DNA of 64,000 nt, from assembly GCA_963844805.1 (NCBI GenBank), contig CAWJPU010000009.1, positions 186,001-250,000 on the forward strand, read 5' to 3'. The position numbers and the translations under genes are program-made. The notes under the pieces are model-generated. The model did no database searches. It saw only the letters and a program-made list of their open reading frames with translations, and was not told the DNA's origin. Source of the DNA: JACCZR01 sp963844805. Its GTDB lineage: Bacteria; Actinomycetota; Thermoleophilia; Solirubrobacterales; Thermoleophilaceae. Within the stretch, counting starts at the first letter, position 1; every line of letters starts with the position of its first letter. Below are positions 1 through 7,401 of this stretch, piece after piece.

Positions 1-787
1 CGGCAGCGGTCACGCCGCCCACCGCGGCCACCACCAGCCCCCAGCTGCGCAGGCCGCCCAGGAAGGCGTCCCACACCGACCGCGCCGCCGCCTGGCCCTG
101 ATCGTCCGTCGCCATGCCCGTGACCACCAGCCGGACGACCTCGTAGATCAGGACGGCGGTCAGCCCTGTGGCGAGCGCGCCGAAGCCGACCCAGCGGAAG
201 GCCACCCGTCGGTCGGGCGCCAGCAGGACGCCCGCGGTGAGGCAGAGCGCCGCCGCGATCAGGAGGAAGATGGTCATCGAGCGCACCGCCTCGCCCAGTT
301 GCAGGCCGTCGGCCAGGACTCCCTCGGTGCCGTCGGAGATCCGGACGAGCTCGGCCTCCACACCCGACGGGATGCGCTCGGCCGCGGAGGGCTGCAGCCG
401 CTGGAGCGCCTGTATGACGAGCACGCCCACGTCGCTCACCGCCAGCGACACCGAGTCGCGATTGCTGTCGAAGACCGACCGGTGCAGATCGAACACGCCC
501 GCGCGGAACAGCGCCCCGAAGGCCGGCGAGCGCACGATGCCATCGGTCACCGCTCCGATCACCGGCCGCACGGCCACGAGGTCCGGACGCTTCTTGACGA
601 CCTCGTCGCTCACCTTCTCCGAGATGACCGCGCGGACGCTTTCGTCCTGCAGCGTGCTCGCCGCGCGGTCGGCGAAGCCGCCCGAGCTGAAGACCGCCCG
701 GTTGAGGTAGAGCCCGGTCCCGCCCACCAACAGGAGGACGGCGCCCACAGCGACCAGCCACTTGGCGAGTCGGGGTCGCCGCTTCAT
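1..787 (-). CDS. Integral membrane protein, C-terminus cut by window edge
   Basis: Reads leftwards from an ATG at 787 and runs off the left edge with no stop, so about 262 N-terminal residues are present. It opens with a basic stretch (MKRRPRLAKW) and a hydrophobic segment at about residues 10-28, a typical signal anchor. A soluble region of roughly 140 residues rich in V, S, D and R follows. Then come two closely spaced hydrophobic segments (containing MTIFLLIAAALCLTAGVLL and ALATGLTAVLIYEVV) and another at the cut edge (LVVAAVGGVTAA). No catalytic or ligand motif is visible. I do not recognise a named family; the layout (one N-terminal and several C-terminal helices around an extracytoplasmic domain) suggests an envelope protein of unknown function. 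The neighbouring cupin gene is on the same strand, 39 bp upstream of it. Confidence 0.75.
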   Translation of the reverse strand, partial: MKRRPRLAKWLVAVGAVLLLVGGTGLYLNRAVFSSGGFADRAASTLQDESVRAVISEKVSDEVVKKRPDLVAVRPVIGAVTDGIVRSPAFGALFRAGVFDLHRSVFDSNRDSVSLAVSDVGVLVIQALQRLQPSAAERIPSGVEAELVRISDGTEGVLADGLQLGEAVRSMTIFLLIAAALCLTAGVLLAPDRRVAFRWVGFGALATGLTAVLIYEVVRLVVTGMATDDQGQAAARSVWDAFLGGLRSWGLVVAAVGGVTAA

Positions 788-826
788 CTGCGTAGCTCTA
801 ACAGAGGGGACGGCGCCCCACGCCGC

Positions 827-1287
827 TCAGAGCCAAGTGATCTCGTACTTCTGCGAGATGCGCGCGTAGGCCTCGTCGTCGGCCACCCCCTCGCGATCCG
901 CCGCGGCCAGCTCGCGGAAGAAGCCCTCGAGGCCCGCCGGCGAGATCAGGACCAGCAGCCGCCCGGTGCGCGGAACCACCCGCCGCTGGGCGTGCGGGAC
1001 GCACCGAGGCGCGAAGACCAGGTCGCCCGGTCCCCGGGGAACTCCTCCTCGCCCACCTGGAATACGTGCTCGCCCTCCAGCACGAAGAACAGCTCGTCCT
1101 CGTTCTGGTGCACGTGCAGCGGCGTGTCGAGCGGGTCGATCTCCTCGACGATCGAGAACGACCCGCCCGTGGTCTCGGCCGAGGCCTTGATGAGGAAGTC
1201 GGCGCCGCCGAAGCGCAGCGGCTCGCCGTCCCCCGCATTGACGGCGAAGGCGGGGGGCGGCTCGGCCATCCGGGCGGGCTCGGCCAT
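827..1287 (-). CDS. Cupin-domain protein, frame broken once
   Basis: Reconstructed protein of about 153 residues starting MAEPARMAEPPPAFAVNAGD and ending ISQKYEITWL. The central part is a classic single cupin barrel: PLHVHQNEDELFFVLEG gives the HxH...E metal-binding motif 1, and a PGDLVFAPRCVPHAQR segment gives motif 2 with its His. Such proteins bind a divalent metal and act as small dioxygenases, isomerases or sugar-binding sensors; no substrate can be inferred here. The frame changes near position 1040, where the minus strand reads CCGGGG; one extra G would restore a continuous PGGPGDLVF reading, so I take this as a homopolymer deletion rather than a real null. ATG at 1287 was chosen because upstream in-frame sequence has no cupin features; a second Met lies six codons in. 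Confidence 0.8.
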
Positions 1288-1330
1288 GCCAACATCGTCG
1301 CACGCGCGCGTCGGGCGCACACGGCTCGAA

Positions 1331-1357
1331 AAAGCCGTCAGCGGGCTGACGAATTCC
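1331..1357. promoter_or_regulatory. Palindromic element, copy 1 (CGTCAG-N4-CTGACG)
   Basis: A 16-bp inverted repeat, CGTCAG (1336-1341), four bases, CTGACG (1346-1351), sits between the divergent cupin gene and tRNA-Phe. It is embedded in a 27-bp block that recurs on the other strand at 47159-47185 with only two differences, both in the 4-base spacer. Arm spacing and flanks (AAAGC on one side, AATTCC on the other) are conserved. It also overlaps a smaller inverted repeat, ACGGCT/AGCCGT at 1321-1338. A dimeric repressor site or a small structured RNA is possible; the sequence does not decide which. Confidence 0.5.
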
Positions 1358-1420
1358 CAGGAGGAGTGCCCGCCGTCACCCTCCTCGGGAGCTCCGGGCA
1401 CCGCTACCATCGCGGGCCGC

Positions 1421-1493
1421 GGCGAGGTAGCTCAGTTGGTAGAGCACACGACTGAAAATCGTGGTGTCCCCGGTTCGATTCCGGGCCTCGCCA
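1421..1493 (+). tRNA. trnF: tRNA-Phe (GAA)
   Basis: A complete cloverleaf can be folded by eye. The acceptor stem is GGCGAGG (1421-1427) paired with CCTCGCC (1486-1492), with discriminator A at 1493. The D arm is GCTC/GAGC, the anticodon stem is CACGA/TCGTG with loop CTGAAAA and anticodon GAA at 1454-1456, and the T arm holds the canonical GGTTCGATTCC. The 3' CCA is not encoded, so it must be added by nucleotidyltransferase. The 3' end faces the recombinase remnant at 1551-1778, as expected if this gene once served as a phage or island attachment site. Confidence 0.97.
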
Positions 1494-1550
1494 TCTGAGG
1501 CGGCTGCGAGTTTTGCCTGCTAATGCCGGACTTCGGCCAGCGGCTCTGGG

Positions 1551-1778
1551 CTAGGCTGAGTCCTCCGCATCGGCCTCGGCGTGAACGGTTTGCAAACTTG
1601 CGCTCCGCGCAGGCCTCCTCGTGGGGCCTCCGGCGGGCACGAGTCCGGCGAGTACGTCGGCATCGCCTAGGCCCTCGTCCATCAGGTGGACGTAGCTCTT
1701 CAAGGTGAACGCCGGGTCCTCATGCCCGAGCCACCCGGCCAGGTGTAGACCTTCGTTTGCGGGACCAACCGCTTCGGC
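1551..1778 (-). pseudogene. Tyrosine recombinase (integrase) C-terminal remnant
   Basis: On the minus strand, a frame bounded upstream by a TGA at about 1779-1781 and ending in TAG at 1551-1553 encodes GLHLAGWLGHEDPAFTLKSY followed by VHLMDEGLGDADVL. This is the C-terminal signature of phage-type tyrosine recombinases: the LGH box supplies the late catalytic His, and the Tyr of the TLKSYVHL segment is the expected nucleophile. Everything upstream (the core-binding domain and the first catalytic Arg) is missing, so only about 70 residues remain and the protein cannot work. The fragment ends about 58 bp from the 3' end of tRNA-Phe and points toward it, the usual arrangement of an integrase beside its attachment tRNA. 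There is no start codon and no ribosome site. The family call is firm; loss of function is certain from truncation. Confidence 0.75.
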
Positions 1779-1809
1779 GGGTCAACGGCAGATCCTGGCG
1801 AGGGCCCGC

Positions 1810-2619
1810 TCAGACCGGCCGCCCGGTCTGACTGCACCCGGGCCGCAGGTTCGGCTGGATACCTCCCATCATCACCAGAGTTTGGTGCATTGCAGTCGGG
1901 CGGATGCCACCGGTATGCCGTTGATATGGGTGGTCGAGGAAGTAGACGATCAACAGGCCCGCGGCTATGACGCTGGCAACTCCGGCCACCAGCAGGCCGT
2001 GGACCCGGAGCCGCTCGCTTGGGTCCGCCATCCCGAGCTGGAGCGCCACCGCTACGCAGCCGCCGAACACGAGCGCGAGCCACAACGGGGTCGGCACCGA
2101 TGAGGTGCCCTCGCTCAGTCGCTGCTGGCGTCCGGCTGTGCGGGTGGCACCCTGGTCGAGAAGCTCCTTAAAGGCAAGCTGCTCACGGGGCGAGCGCAGG
2201 TCCAGTCGTCCGTACACCGCACGGTACTCCTCGATCCAGTGGTCCACGAGCGGGCTCGAGTGCCCGTTCTCCATCGCGGGCCACTCCTGGGCTACGACCG
2301 CACGTCCGTAGCAAGCGAGAGCAGCGCGTAGCTGGTCGCGCTGGGCAGGCGGAAAAAGAGCAGCGGTGCGCGCCATGTCGAGCACCGCTCCGGCTTCGGA
2401 CTGCGCAGCCGTCTTGGCGCCGTTGTAGGTCTGAAAGGCGGCCAGAATCACAAAAGCCAGCACGACCGCGAACAGCGTCCCCGTCACTTGGATCATCGGC
2501 GTAGCCCGACCCGAGTCGGCCAGGAGCGGCCCCCCCGCTCTACGGCGAACCAACGCGAGCGCGAGTGCCGCCACCGCTGCAGCGCCCAGCACGATCAAGA
2601 TGGCGACCGGAAGGTTCAC
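1810..2619 (-). CDS. DUF4239-like membrane protein
   Basis: An intact frame of 269 residues with a GTG start at 2619. N-terminal helix VAILIVLGAAAVAALALALV, a second helix at about residues 42-64 (GTLFAVVLAFVILAAFQTYN), a long soluble middle region that is mostly helical, then two C-terminal helices (LWLALVFGGCVAVALQLGM and GLLVAGVASVIAAGLLIVYF). This order of two helices, a cytoplasmic or periplasmic four-helix region and two helices matches the DUF4239 family, bestrophin-like membrane proteins of unknown function. The family assignment rests on architecture and the conserved F(A/V)I(L/A)xA(F)QxY-type second helix, so it is moderate. It lies in the low-density zone next to the recombinase scrap and may be cargo of the same lost element. 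Confidence 0.7.
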   Translation of the reverse strand: MNLPVAILIVLGAAAVAALALALVRRRAGGPLLADSGRATPMIQVTGTLFAVVLAFVILAAFQTYNGAKTAAQSEAGAVLDMARTAALFPPAQRDQLRAALACYGRAVVAQEWPAMENGHSSPLVDHWIEEYRAVYGRLDLRSPREQLAFKELLDQGATRTAGRQQRLSEGTSSVPTPLWLALVFGGCVAVALQLGMADPSERLRVHGLLVAGVASVIAAGLLIVYFLDHPYQRHTGGIRPTAMHQTLVMMGGIQPNLRPGCSQTGRPV

Positions 2620-3170
2620 GGCCGGCGCCTATCTACCCCGGGCTGCGCCGGGCCGAAACTGCTTGCCGAAGGGGCGGACGGCGCCGGCAAAGCCCATCAT
2701 TGAGCGCGGGTTCGAGGGAAACCTCCAGCGGAGGCAGCGCCACGACGCTCTCCAAACCCGAGCGGCTGACCTTGGTGTACGTCCAGCCGCCGATCCGGGC
2801 GATCTCGTACAAGAATGAGGAGCGGGAGGCCAGGGCGGCGAGGCATCGCGCCAAGCTACCCCCGATCCCTGCAACTCGCGGCAGGCCACCGCTCCACCCC
2901 AGCGGCGTCGCGGAGCCGCTGGAGGTCCATCACGTCGTCACGGTGGCCGAGGGCGGCGGGAGCACGCTGGACAACCTCACCGTCGGCTTTCGCCACGGGC
3001 TTGCGCGTGGACCGCCCAGCCGTTTGCTCGGCGCGGTGAAACAGGCTGTCCGCGCCCTCGCCCTGCAAGAACCCACGGCGGGAAGGCGGCGGGCGGACCT
3101 GCTTGGTTCGATGCCCGCCCGCGCCCTCTGCCAAGCCGTTTCCGCTTGGCTTCGAGGTGTCCTTAGCGCA
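2620..3170. other. 551-bp stretch without an intact gene
   Basis: No frame here has a convincing start, ribosome site and full domain. The only recognisable coding trace is the HNH-like segment at 2910-3000 on the plus strand, listed separately. A minus-strand frame at 2633-2854 (containing FLYEIARIGGWTYTKVSRSG) has protein-like composition but no family I recognise. The stretch looks like decayed sequence between the DUF4239 gene and the small secreted protein. Confidence 0.5.
2910..3000 (+). pseudogene. HNH-endonuclease-like fragment
   Basis: A plus-strand segment reads PLEVHHVVTVAEGGGSTLDN followed by LTVGFRHG. The order His-His-x-V..GG..xLDNL..xxRHG mirrors the beta-beta-alpha metal nuclease core of HNH enzymes (the general-base His, the Asn of the DNL box and the final His). 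The zinc-binding Cys pairs that often flank this core are absent, and no start codon with a ribosome site precedes it. HNH genes are common mobile-element cargo (homing endonucleases, terminase-associated nucleases), consistent with the adjacent integrase scrap. I treat it as a fragment rather than a working enzyme. Confidence 0.4.
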
Positions 3171-3392
3171 CTACGGTGGGCAGGGCGCCGAAGCGAACAC
3201 TCCCACCGGAGTGCCCGTGGCCATGTGGGCCCGGTGCGACGGGAACGCGAAGTTCCCCGAATGCTGATTGATGTGACAGTGGGGGCCGCCGAAGAATGCT
3301 TGGTCGGCGCGATTCTCGGACGGGTGGCCCGACGCGGCCGGTGTGAAGGCGAACACCGACACGGCAGCCAGACCGACGATGAGCTTGCGCAT
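3171..3392 (-). CDS. Small secreted His/Pro-rich protein
   Basis: A 73-residue protein beginning MRKLIVGLAAVSVFAFTPAA, a clear Sec signal peptide with likely cleavage after ASG. The mature part of about 50 residues is rich in His, Gly, Pro and aromatic residues (FFGGPHCHINQHSGNFAFPS) and has two Cys, which could form one disulfide or bind a metal together with the His cluster. The start is strongly supported by a GGGAGGAGG ribosome site seven bases before the ATG. I recognise no family. Its neighbour downstream of the palindrome is an anchored cupredoxin, so a copper-related role is conceivable but speculative. Confidence 0.7.
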   Translation of the reverse strand: MRKLIVGLAAVSVFAFTPAASGHPSENRADQAFFGGPHCHINQHSGNFAFPSHRAHMATGTPVGVFASAPCPP

Positions 3393-3424
3393 TTGCGCCT
3401 CCTCCCTCTGATGCCCGGTTGATG

Positions 3425-3440
3425 CGGAGCATACGCTCCG
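3425..3440. promoter_or_regulatory. Inverted repeat upstream of small secreted gene
   Basis: CGGAGC, a 4-base spacer ATAC, then GCTCCG: a perfect 6-bp inverted repeat ending 33 bp before the start codon at 3392. Position and symmetry fit an operator or the -10 region of the small secreted gene. No matching second copy was noticed. Confidence 0.3.
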
Positions 3441-3511
3441 ATTCGCGCCGGTGTTCACTGGCTGAGGCCGGCGGACGGACAGCTGACGGACCTCGGCCAG
3501 GCCCCCGTCGA

Positions 3512-4289
3512 CTACGCCCCACCCCCGGCGGTGCGTCGCCGCATAGCCGTCCCCAGGGCGAGCATCGCCAAACCGAGCCCCGCGAGGATCCCGGCGTCCG
3601 CCCCGGTCGCGGGAAGGCGCGCTCCCTTGGGGCCGCCCGCCCCTTCGGACCCGCTCTGAGCGTCCGAGCCTGCCGCACCGGCCGAGCCGCCCTCCGCGGC
3701 GCCCGAGCGATGCGCCTGCCTCGGCATCGGAGTCGGCGCCGCCCCCGCCACCCGCGCTCGCGCCCCGCACGGTGACCGAGCCCTTCATGGACGGGTGCGG
3801 CCGGCAGTAGTAGGTGAAGGTCCCGGCCTCTTCGAAGCGGTGGGAGCGGCTCCGCCCTCGCCGAACACGCCGGTGTCGAAGCTCCCGTCGTTGGCCGTAG
3901 CGGAGTGGGGGGAGGGCCCGTTGTTGGCCCACGTCACGGTGTCCCCTGCGTTGACCGTGATCGACCTCGGGGCGAACTCGAAGTCGCGGATGACCACCGT
4001 GCCGGAGGCGGCGGCGCGCGCCAGCGACCGCGTCTGCGAACCGGCGGGCTGCTCGGCGGGTGTGCCGGCGCCCGGCGACGAACCGCTCGGCGGCGGCTCA
4101 CCAGCAGCCCGCGGCGCCTCGGGGGTCGCCTCGCCTGCCCCGTCCGCCGGCTGCCCGTTCGACGCCGCCCCTTGCGCGTCTCCCTGGGCCTTCTGCGGCT
4201 CCTTCCTCGGCCGCGAGGAGCGACCCGGGCATCACGAGCGCCGCGATAAGCACGTAAACGACGCCCAGCAGCAGGAGCGGGCGACTCAC
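3512..4289 (-). CDS. Cupredoxin with LPxTG-type cell-wall anchor, frame broken
   Basis: Joining the frames gives about 259 residues. A GTG at 4289 begins MSRPLLLLGVVYVLIAALVM, a signal peptide; an Ala/Pro/Gly-rich linker follows (QKAQGDAQGAASNGQPADGA). A plastocyanin-like domain comes next: VVIRDFEFAPRSITVNAGDT, then NNGPSPHSAT carrying the first copper His, and GTFTYYCRPHPSMKGSVTV carrying the Cys-x-x-His-x-x-Met ligand set of type 1 copper proteins. The C-terminus has a Gly/Ser linker, LPATGAD, a hydrophobic helix and MRRR, the order of a sortase substrate. Frames change near 4205, 3850 and 3720, so the span needs about three single-base corrections. Inference: a wall-anchored electron-transfer or copper-binding protein outside the membrane. 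A sortase gene would have to lie elsewhere. Confidence 0.75.
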
Positions 4290-4385
4290 GCGGTCAGCCT
4301 AGCGCGCTGGCGCCCCCCCGCGGGAGCGCCGACCACTCCTCTGACCCCCGCGCACCCCTAGGGGCGCAGTTCCTGGCGGCGCAAT

Positions 4386-5100
4386 TCAGGTGAGGTGAAC
4401 GCGAAAGAAGCTGCTTATCCGGCGTCGGGCATCTCGCGCGGACGGCTCGTGGAACTCGGCGGCCGCGAGTTTGGCCACGGCCTTGATCCAGAGCGGCAGT
4501 TCGGCGGGTTCGTGGTCGTTGAGGAATCCATGCCCAGCCTCGGGATAGCGCTTGATGTCGTGCTCGACCCCGGCGGCGCTCAGGACCGGCTCAATGCGAT
4601 CGGGCACGCCGCGCACGCCCGGCCAGCGGTCCCTGCCGCCATAGCTGGCGACAATCGGGCAGGCCCCGGGCAGAGCGCGCTCCGAGTCCTCGGTGAGCCC
4701 GCCGTAGTTGACGCTGGCGGCGGCAAGCCGTGGTCGGGAGCCAGCATCGGGCGAACCCGCCGCCGATGGACAAGCCGATTACGCCGGCAGATCCCCGTGC
4801 ATCGCTCCTGGTCGACCAGCCGAGCGCGGGCAGCGTCAAGGTCATGGTAGGGGGCGCGTCCCATCGCGCGATGAAGGCGACCGATGCACCGCATCTCGCC
4901 CGACCCCGATAAGAACGAGGTTCGGGCCACGGCGAGAGAACCCCTCGCCAGCCAGCCAGTCGACCTGACCACGCAGGGCCGTGCTCATGCCGAGGCGTCG
5001 TGGATGACCACGACCCCGGCCAAGGCCCGTCGCCATTTGGCGACGCCAAGTACGCAACGGCATTTCGCCGGCGAGGCTGTGGATCGTCCACGTCGCTCAT
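4386..5100 (-). pseudogene. Dienelactone hydrolase family, degraded
   Basis: The N-terminus resembles MSDVDDPQPRRRNAVAYLAS with a GDGPWPG block. Later pieces are VIGLSIGGGFAR, AAASVNYGGLTEDSERALPG, ACPIVASYGGRDRWPG and a well-preserved tail EHDIKRYPEAGHGFLNDHEP...PSARDARRRISSFFRVHLT. These match successive parts of a dienelactone hydrolase (alpha/beta fold; ring-opening or ester hydrolysis of dienelactones), including the catalytic Asp region (GGRDR) and His (GHGFLNDHEP). The nucleophile elbow reads GLSIGG where the family normally has Cys (G-x-C-x-G-G). Reading frame changes several times, twice within about 30 bases near 4730-4760, and conserved residues are altered, so decay is likelier here than in the other broken genes. 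It lies in the region beside the integrase scar. Confidence 0.65.
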
Positions 5101-5271
5101 TCAGGTCATGACTTCGCTACTCCGGCGCTCCGTCGAGGCCGATCTCGTTCCGGGTCGAGGGGTTTCGCGCACGAAGAGCGCGAGCACCGCGTGCCCGGCG
5201 CCGGGGAGTCCTCCACCAACGAGTCCCGTTCGGCGGCGAATTCGACGGGGATCCCGGCGAACAGGTCCATT
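5101..5271 (-). pseudogene. Glyoxalase/VOC-like remnant
   Basis: From an ATG at 5271 the minus strand reads MDLFAGIPVEFAAERD, similar to the first strand of vicinal-oxygen-chelate (glyoxalase/bleomycin resistance) proteins. About 15 codons later a second frame reads GLPGAGHAVLALFVRE, like the later VOC strand that normally follows an E-P-x-x-A-G-H turn. The whole middle of the fold is absent, so this is at most an internally deleted relic. It abuts the degraded dienelactone hydrolase upstream end. The family call is tentative because only two short segments support it. Confidence 0.3.
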
Positions 5272-5598
5272 TGCGGGCAAGGCTAGCCCGGCGCTTGGCT
5301 GGTCATAGGCTGGAGCGATGCAGCCATGAGCATCGCATCCGGGATGCAGGGGGAGCCACCAGAGGTTCGTCAACCCTCATGGATCGCCACCTGCCACGCC
5401 TGCCGGACGCGCCCGCCGACGCCGCGCCGACAGTCTCGCGCTCAAGGTAAAGAGCGAGAGCGTGCCGGCGCGGGTGGTCGACGTGCGCTAGGCGCGAGCA
5501 GGCTCGCCGGCGCTCCGGGGCAGCCGGCGCAGCGAGCGAGGCGGCGACGATCACCGAGAGCACCGCCCTGCTCGCCCGCGGGCTGGGCGACTACGGCG
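5272..5598. other. 327-bp region with no recognisable gene
   Basis: Open frames occur in all directions but none has domain signatures, a ribosome site or sensible composition. A 7-bp inverted repeat (GCGATGC at 5315-5321, GCATCGC at 5330-5336, 8-base loop) is the only structure noted. It closes the low-density zone that starts at tRNA-Phe. Confidence 0.4.
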
Positions 5599-6800
5599 TC
5601 AGGCGCCGAGCCACTCGCGCAGCTGCTCGTAGACCCGCGGGTGGTTGAGCAGGGCGATGTGCCCCGCCCCGCCGAGGTGGAAGCCGTACTCCTCCTCGAA
5701 CGGGATGCGTCGCGTGCGCCCACGGCCCGAGGCGCTGGGCTGAAGCACCAGCCAGTCGCCCACGAGGCGGCCGAGCGGGTGCGAGGGGCTACGGGTGACG
5801 GTGGCCGAGACGAAGCAGTGGGTCACGTCGGGAAGCAGCGGCACCTCCCTGCACGGCGCGGGCCCGCAGCGCGTCGCGGTCCTGGTCGCGCCAGTCCTCG
5901 TCGACAAGCGAGCCGCGGCGCAGGTCACGGATACCCGAGGAGCGCCGGCGCAGGAAGTTGGCCAGCGGGCCGGGTCTCGGGCAGCTTGTGCAGGTGCGCG
6001 CTGCCGCGGTGCACCAGCTGCTCCAGCGGCGCGCCCATGTGGGGCGAGCCCAGCGTGACCGTCTGGCGCACGAGCCGGGTCCAGCGGTCGCCGCGCACGG
6101 CGCCGAGGTGGCAGGCGCTGCGGGCGACGAGGCCGCCCATCGAGTGGCCGACGAGCGCGATCTCCTCCAGCTCGACCGGCCAGCGGTCCACGAGGTCCTC
6201 GAGCAGGTCCGGCGAGCGACAGGCCGTTCTCGGAGATGTGGCGGCCGGTGTTGTAGCGGACGTAGACGGGGGTGACGCCGAGGTCCTCGCGCGAGCAGCG
6301 CGCCGTAGCTCTCGCGCCCGCCGAGGCACCAGCAGTGCTCGGTGCCCATCAGCCCGTGGGTGAACACGACCATCCGCGGCCCGGGGTCGGAGGGCAGGTC
6401 GACGGCCTGCCCGTCCTCGCGGATCGACATCGGCTCGACCAGGTCGCTGCCCTTCTCCTCGAGCACGTCGCCGCGCAGGCCCGCCAGCGCGGCCAGCGCC
6501 TGGCGCCGCCGACGGGATCGTGACGGAGACGGGCCGGCCCTCCTCGAAGCGGCGGCGGGCGAGCATCGCGTCGCCGCCCACGCCGACGGCGCGGAAGCCC
6601 AGGCCCGACGGTCTTGTAGGCGCCGGTCGAGATCGCGTCGTGAGCCACCCGGGCCGGGCGTGCCCAAGGGGCCCACGAAGGAGAACACGCGTCTCGAGAT
6701 GCCGCGATGAATGCCGGCGATCCCGCCGACGGTGAGCGCGAGCTCTTCGAAGGCCAGCTTGCTGAGCGCCCGGACCTCGTCCGGGCCCCTCTCGACCAGC
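5599..6800 (-). CDS. Lipase-like alpha/beta hydrolase, frame broken
   Basis: The reconstructed protein has about 400 residues. It starts near DEVRALSKLAFEELALTVGG, then reaches RMVVFTHGLMGTEHCWCLGG (oxyanion strand), VTPVYVRYNTGRHISENG, the nucleophile elbow ALVGHSMGGLVARSACHLGA, VTLGSPHMGAPLEQLVH, and ends with GAGHIALLNHPRVYEQLREW, where the first His is the probable catalytic base. This is the EstA/PGAP1-like triacylglycerol lipase pattern; the substrate is unknown but a hydrophobic ester is likely, and no signal peptide is seen. The frame changes at several points (near 6640, 6500, 6290, 6215, 5950 and 5860). The exact start is not clear because no ATG/GTG is well placed after the ferritin-like gene; that gene ends at 6811, so the two are probably co-transcribed. 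Confidence 0.7.
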
Positions 6801-6810
6801 TCCGTCCCCG

Positions 6811-7324
6811 CTATGCCCGCCCCTCCGCCTCGTACTCGCGCAGGAAGCCCTCGAACAGGCGGCGGTGGCCCTGCTCGTCGTGCAGGATCGCGATCACCAT
6901 GTCCTGGGTCACCGGATCGCGGCCCTCGCAGAACTCGATGATGCGTCTCGTAGTGCGCGATCGCGCCGGACTCGGCCTCGATCACGCCCTTGATGACGTG
7001 GACGATGTCGGTCTGGTGGTCGGGCGGCTGGAGGTAGGTCTGCTCGGCGGCGAAGTCCATCGAGCCCGGCACCACGCCGTAGAGCTCCTTGATCCGCTGG
7101 CCGAACTGCTGCGCGTGGCCGAGCTCCTCCTGGATGTCCTCCTCGAGCGACTCGATGATCTCCTGCGCGCGCACGCCGTCGGGGTTGATGGAGTTCGCCG
7201 TGTAGCTGAGCACGGTCTCCATCTCCATCCAGTAGGCCTTGCGAAGCATCTCGAGCAGCCGCTCGCGGTCCTCGGAGGCCGCCTCGTCCAGGATCCCCTG
7301 GTTACCGCTGACTTCGGTCGACAT
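6811..7324 (-). CDS. Ferritin-like diiron protein, frame broken once
   Basis: About 171 residues from an ATG at 7324 with an AAAGAGAG ribosome site. The four-helix ferritin-like fold is recognisable: EMLRKAYWMEMETVLSYTAN (first ligand Glu), EEDIQEELGHAQQFGQRIKE (ExxH, residues 67-70), GVIEAESGAIAHYE (third helix Glu) and MVIAILHDEQGHRRLFEGFL (second ExxH). Two Glu plus two ExxH motifs is the carboxylate-bridged diiron pattern of bacterioferritin/Dps-like proteins, so iron storage, peroxide detoxification or an oxidase role is expected; it acts in the cytoplasm. A single extra A near 6950 shifts the frame between HYE and RIIEFCEGRD; removing it restores the protein. The lipase-like gene follows directly. 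Confidence 0.8.
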
Positions 7325-7401
7325 GATCTCTCTTTCGATTCGCGGTCCTGGGGAGTATTACCGGGGCTGTGAGGCCCTGAAACTGAGGCGCCCCTAAGCT
7401 G

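Noticed and set aside
2700..2730. GGTTCGAGGG resembling a tRNA T loop
   Set aside because: No acceptor, D or anticodon arms can be folded around it; chance similarity.
2633..2854. Minus-strand frame with FLYEIARIGGWTYTKVSRSG
   Set aside because: Protein-like composition but no start with a ribosome site and no family I can name; kept only as a note for the gap entry.
1421..5300. Intact prophage or integrative element
   Set aside because: Only the integrase C-terminus and scraps remain; no capsid, portal, relaxase, primase or second att site could be found.
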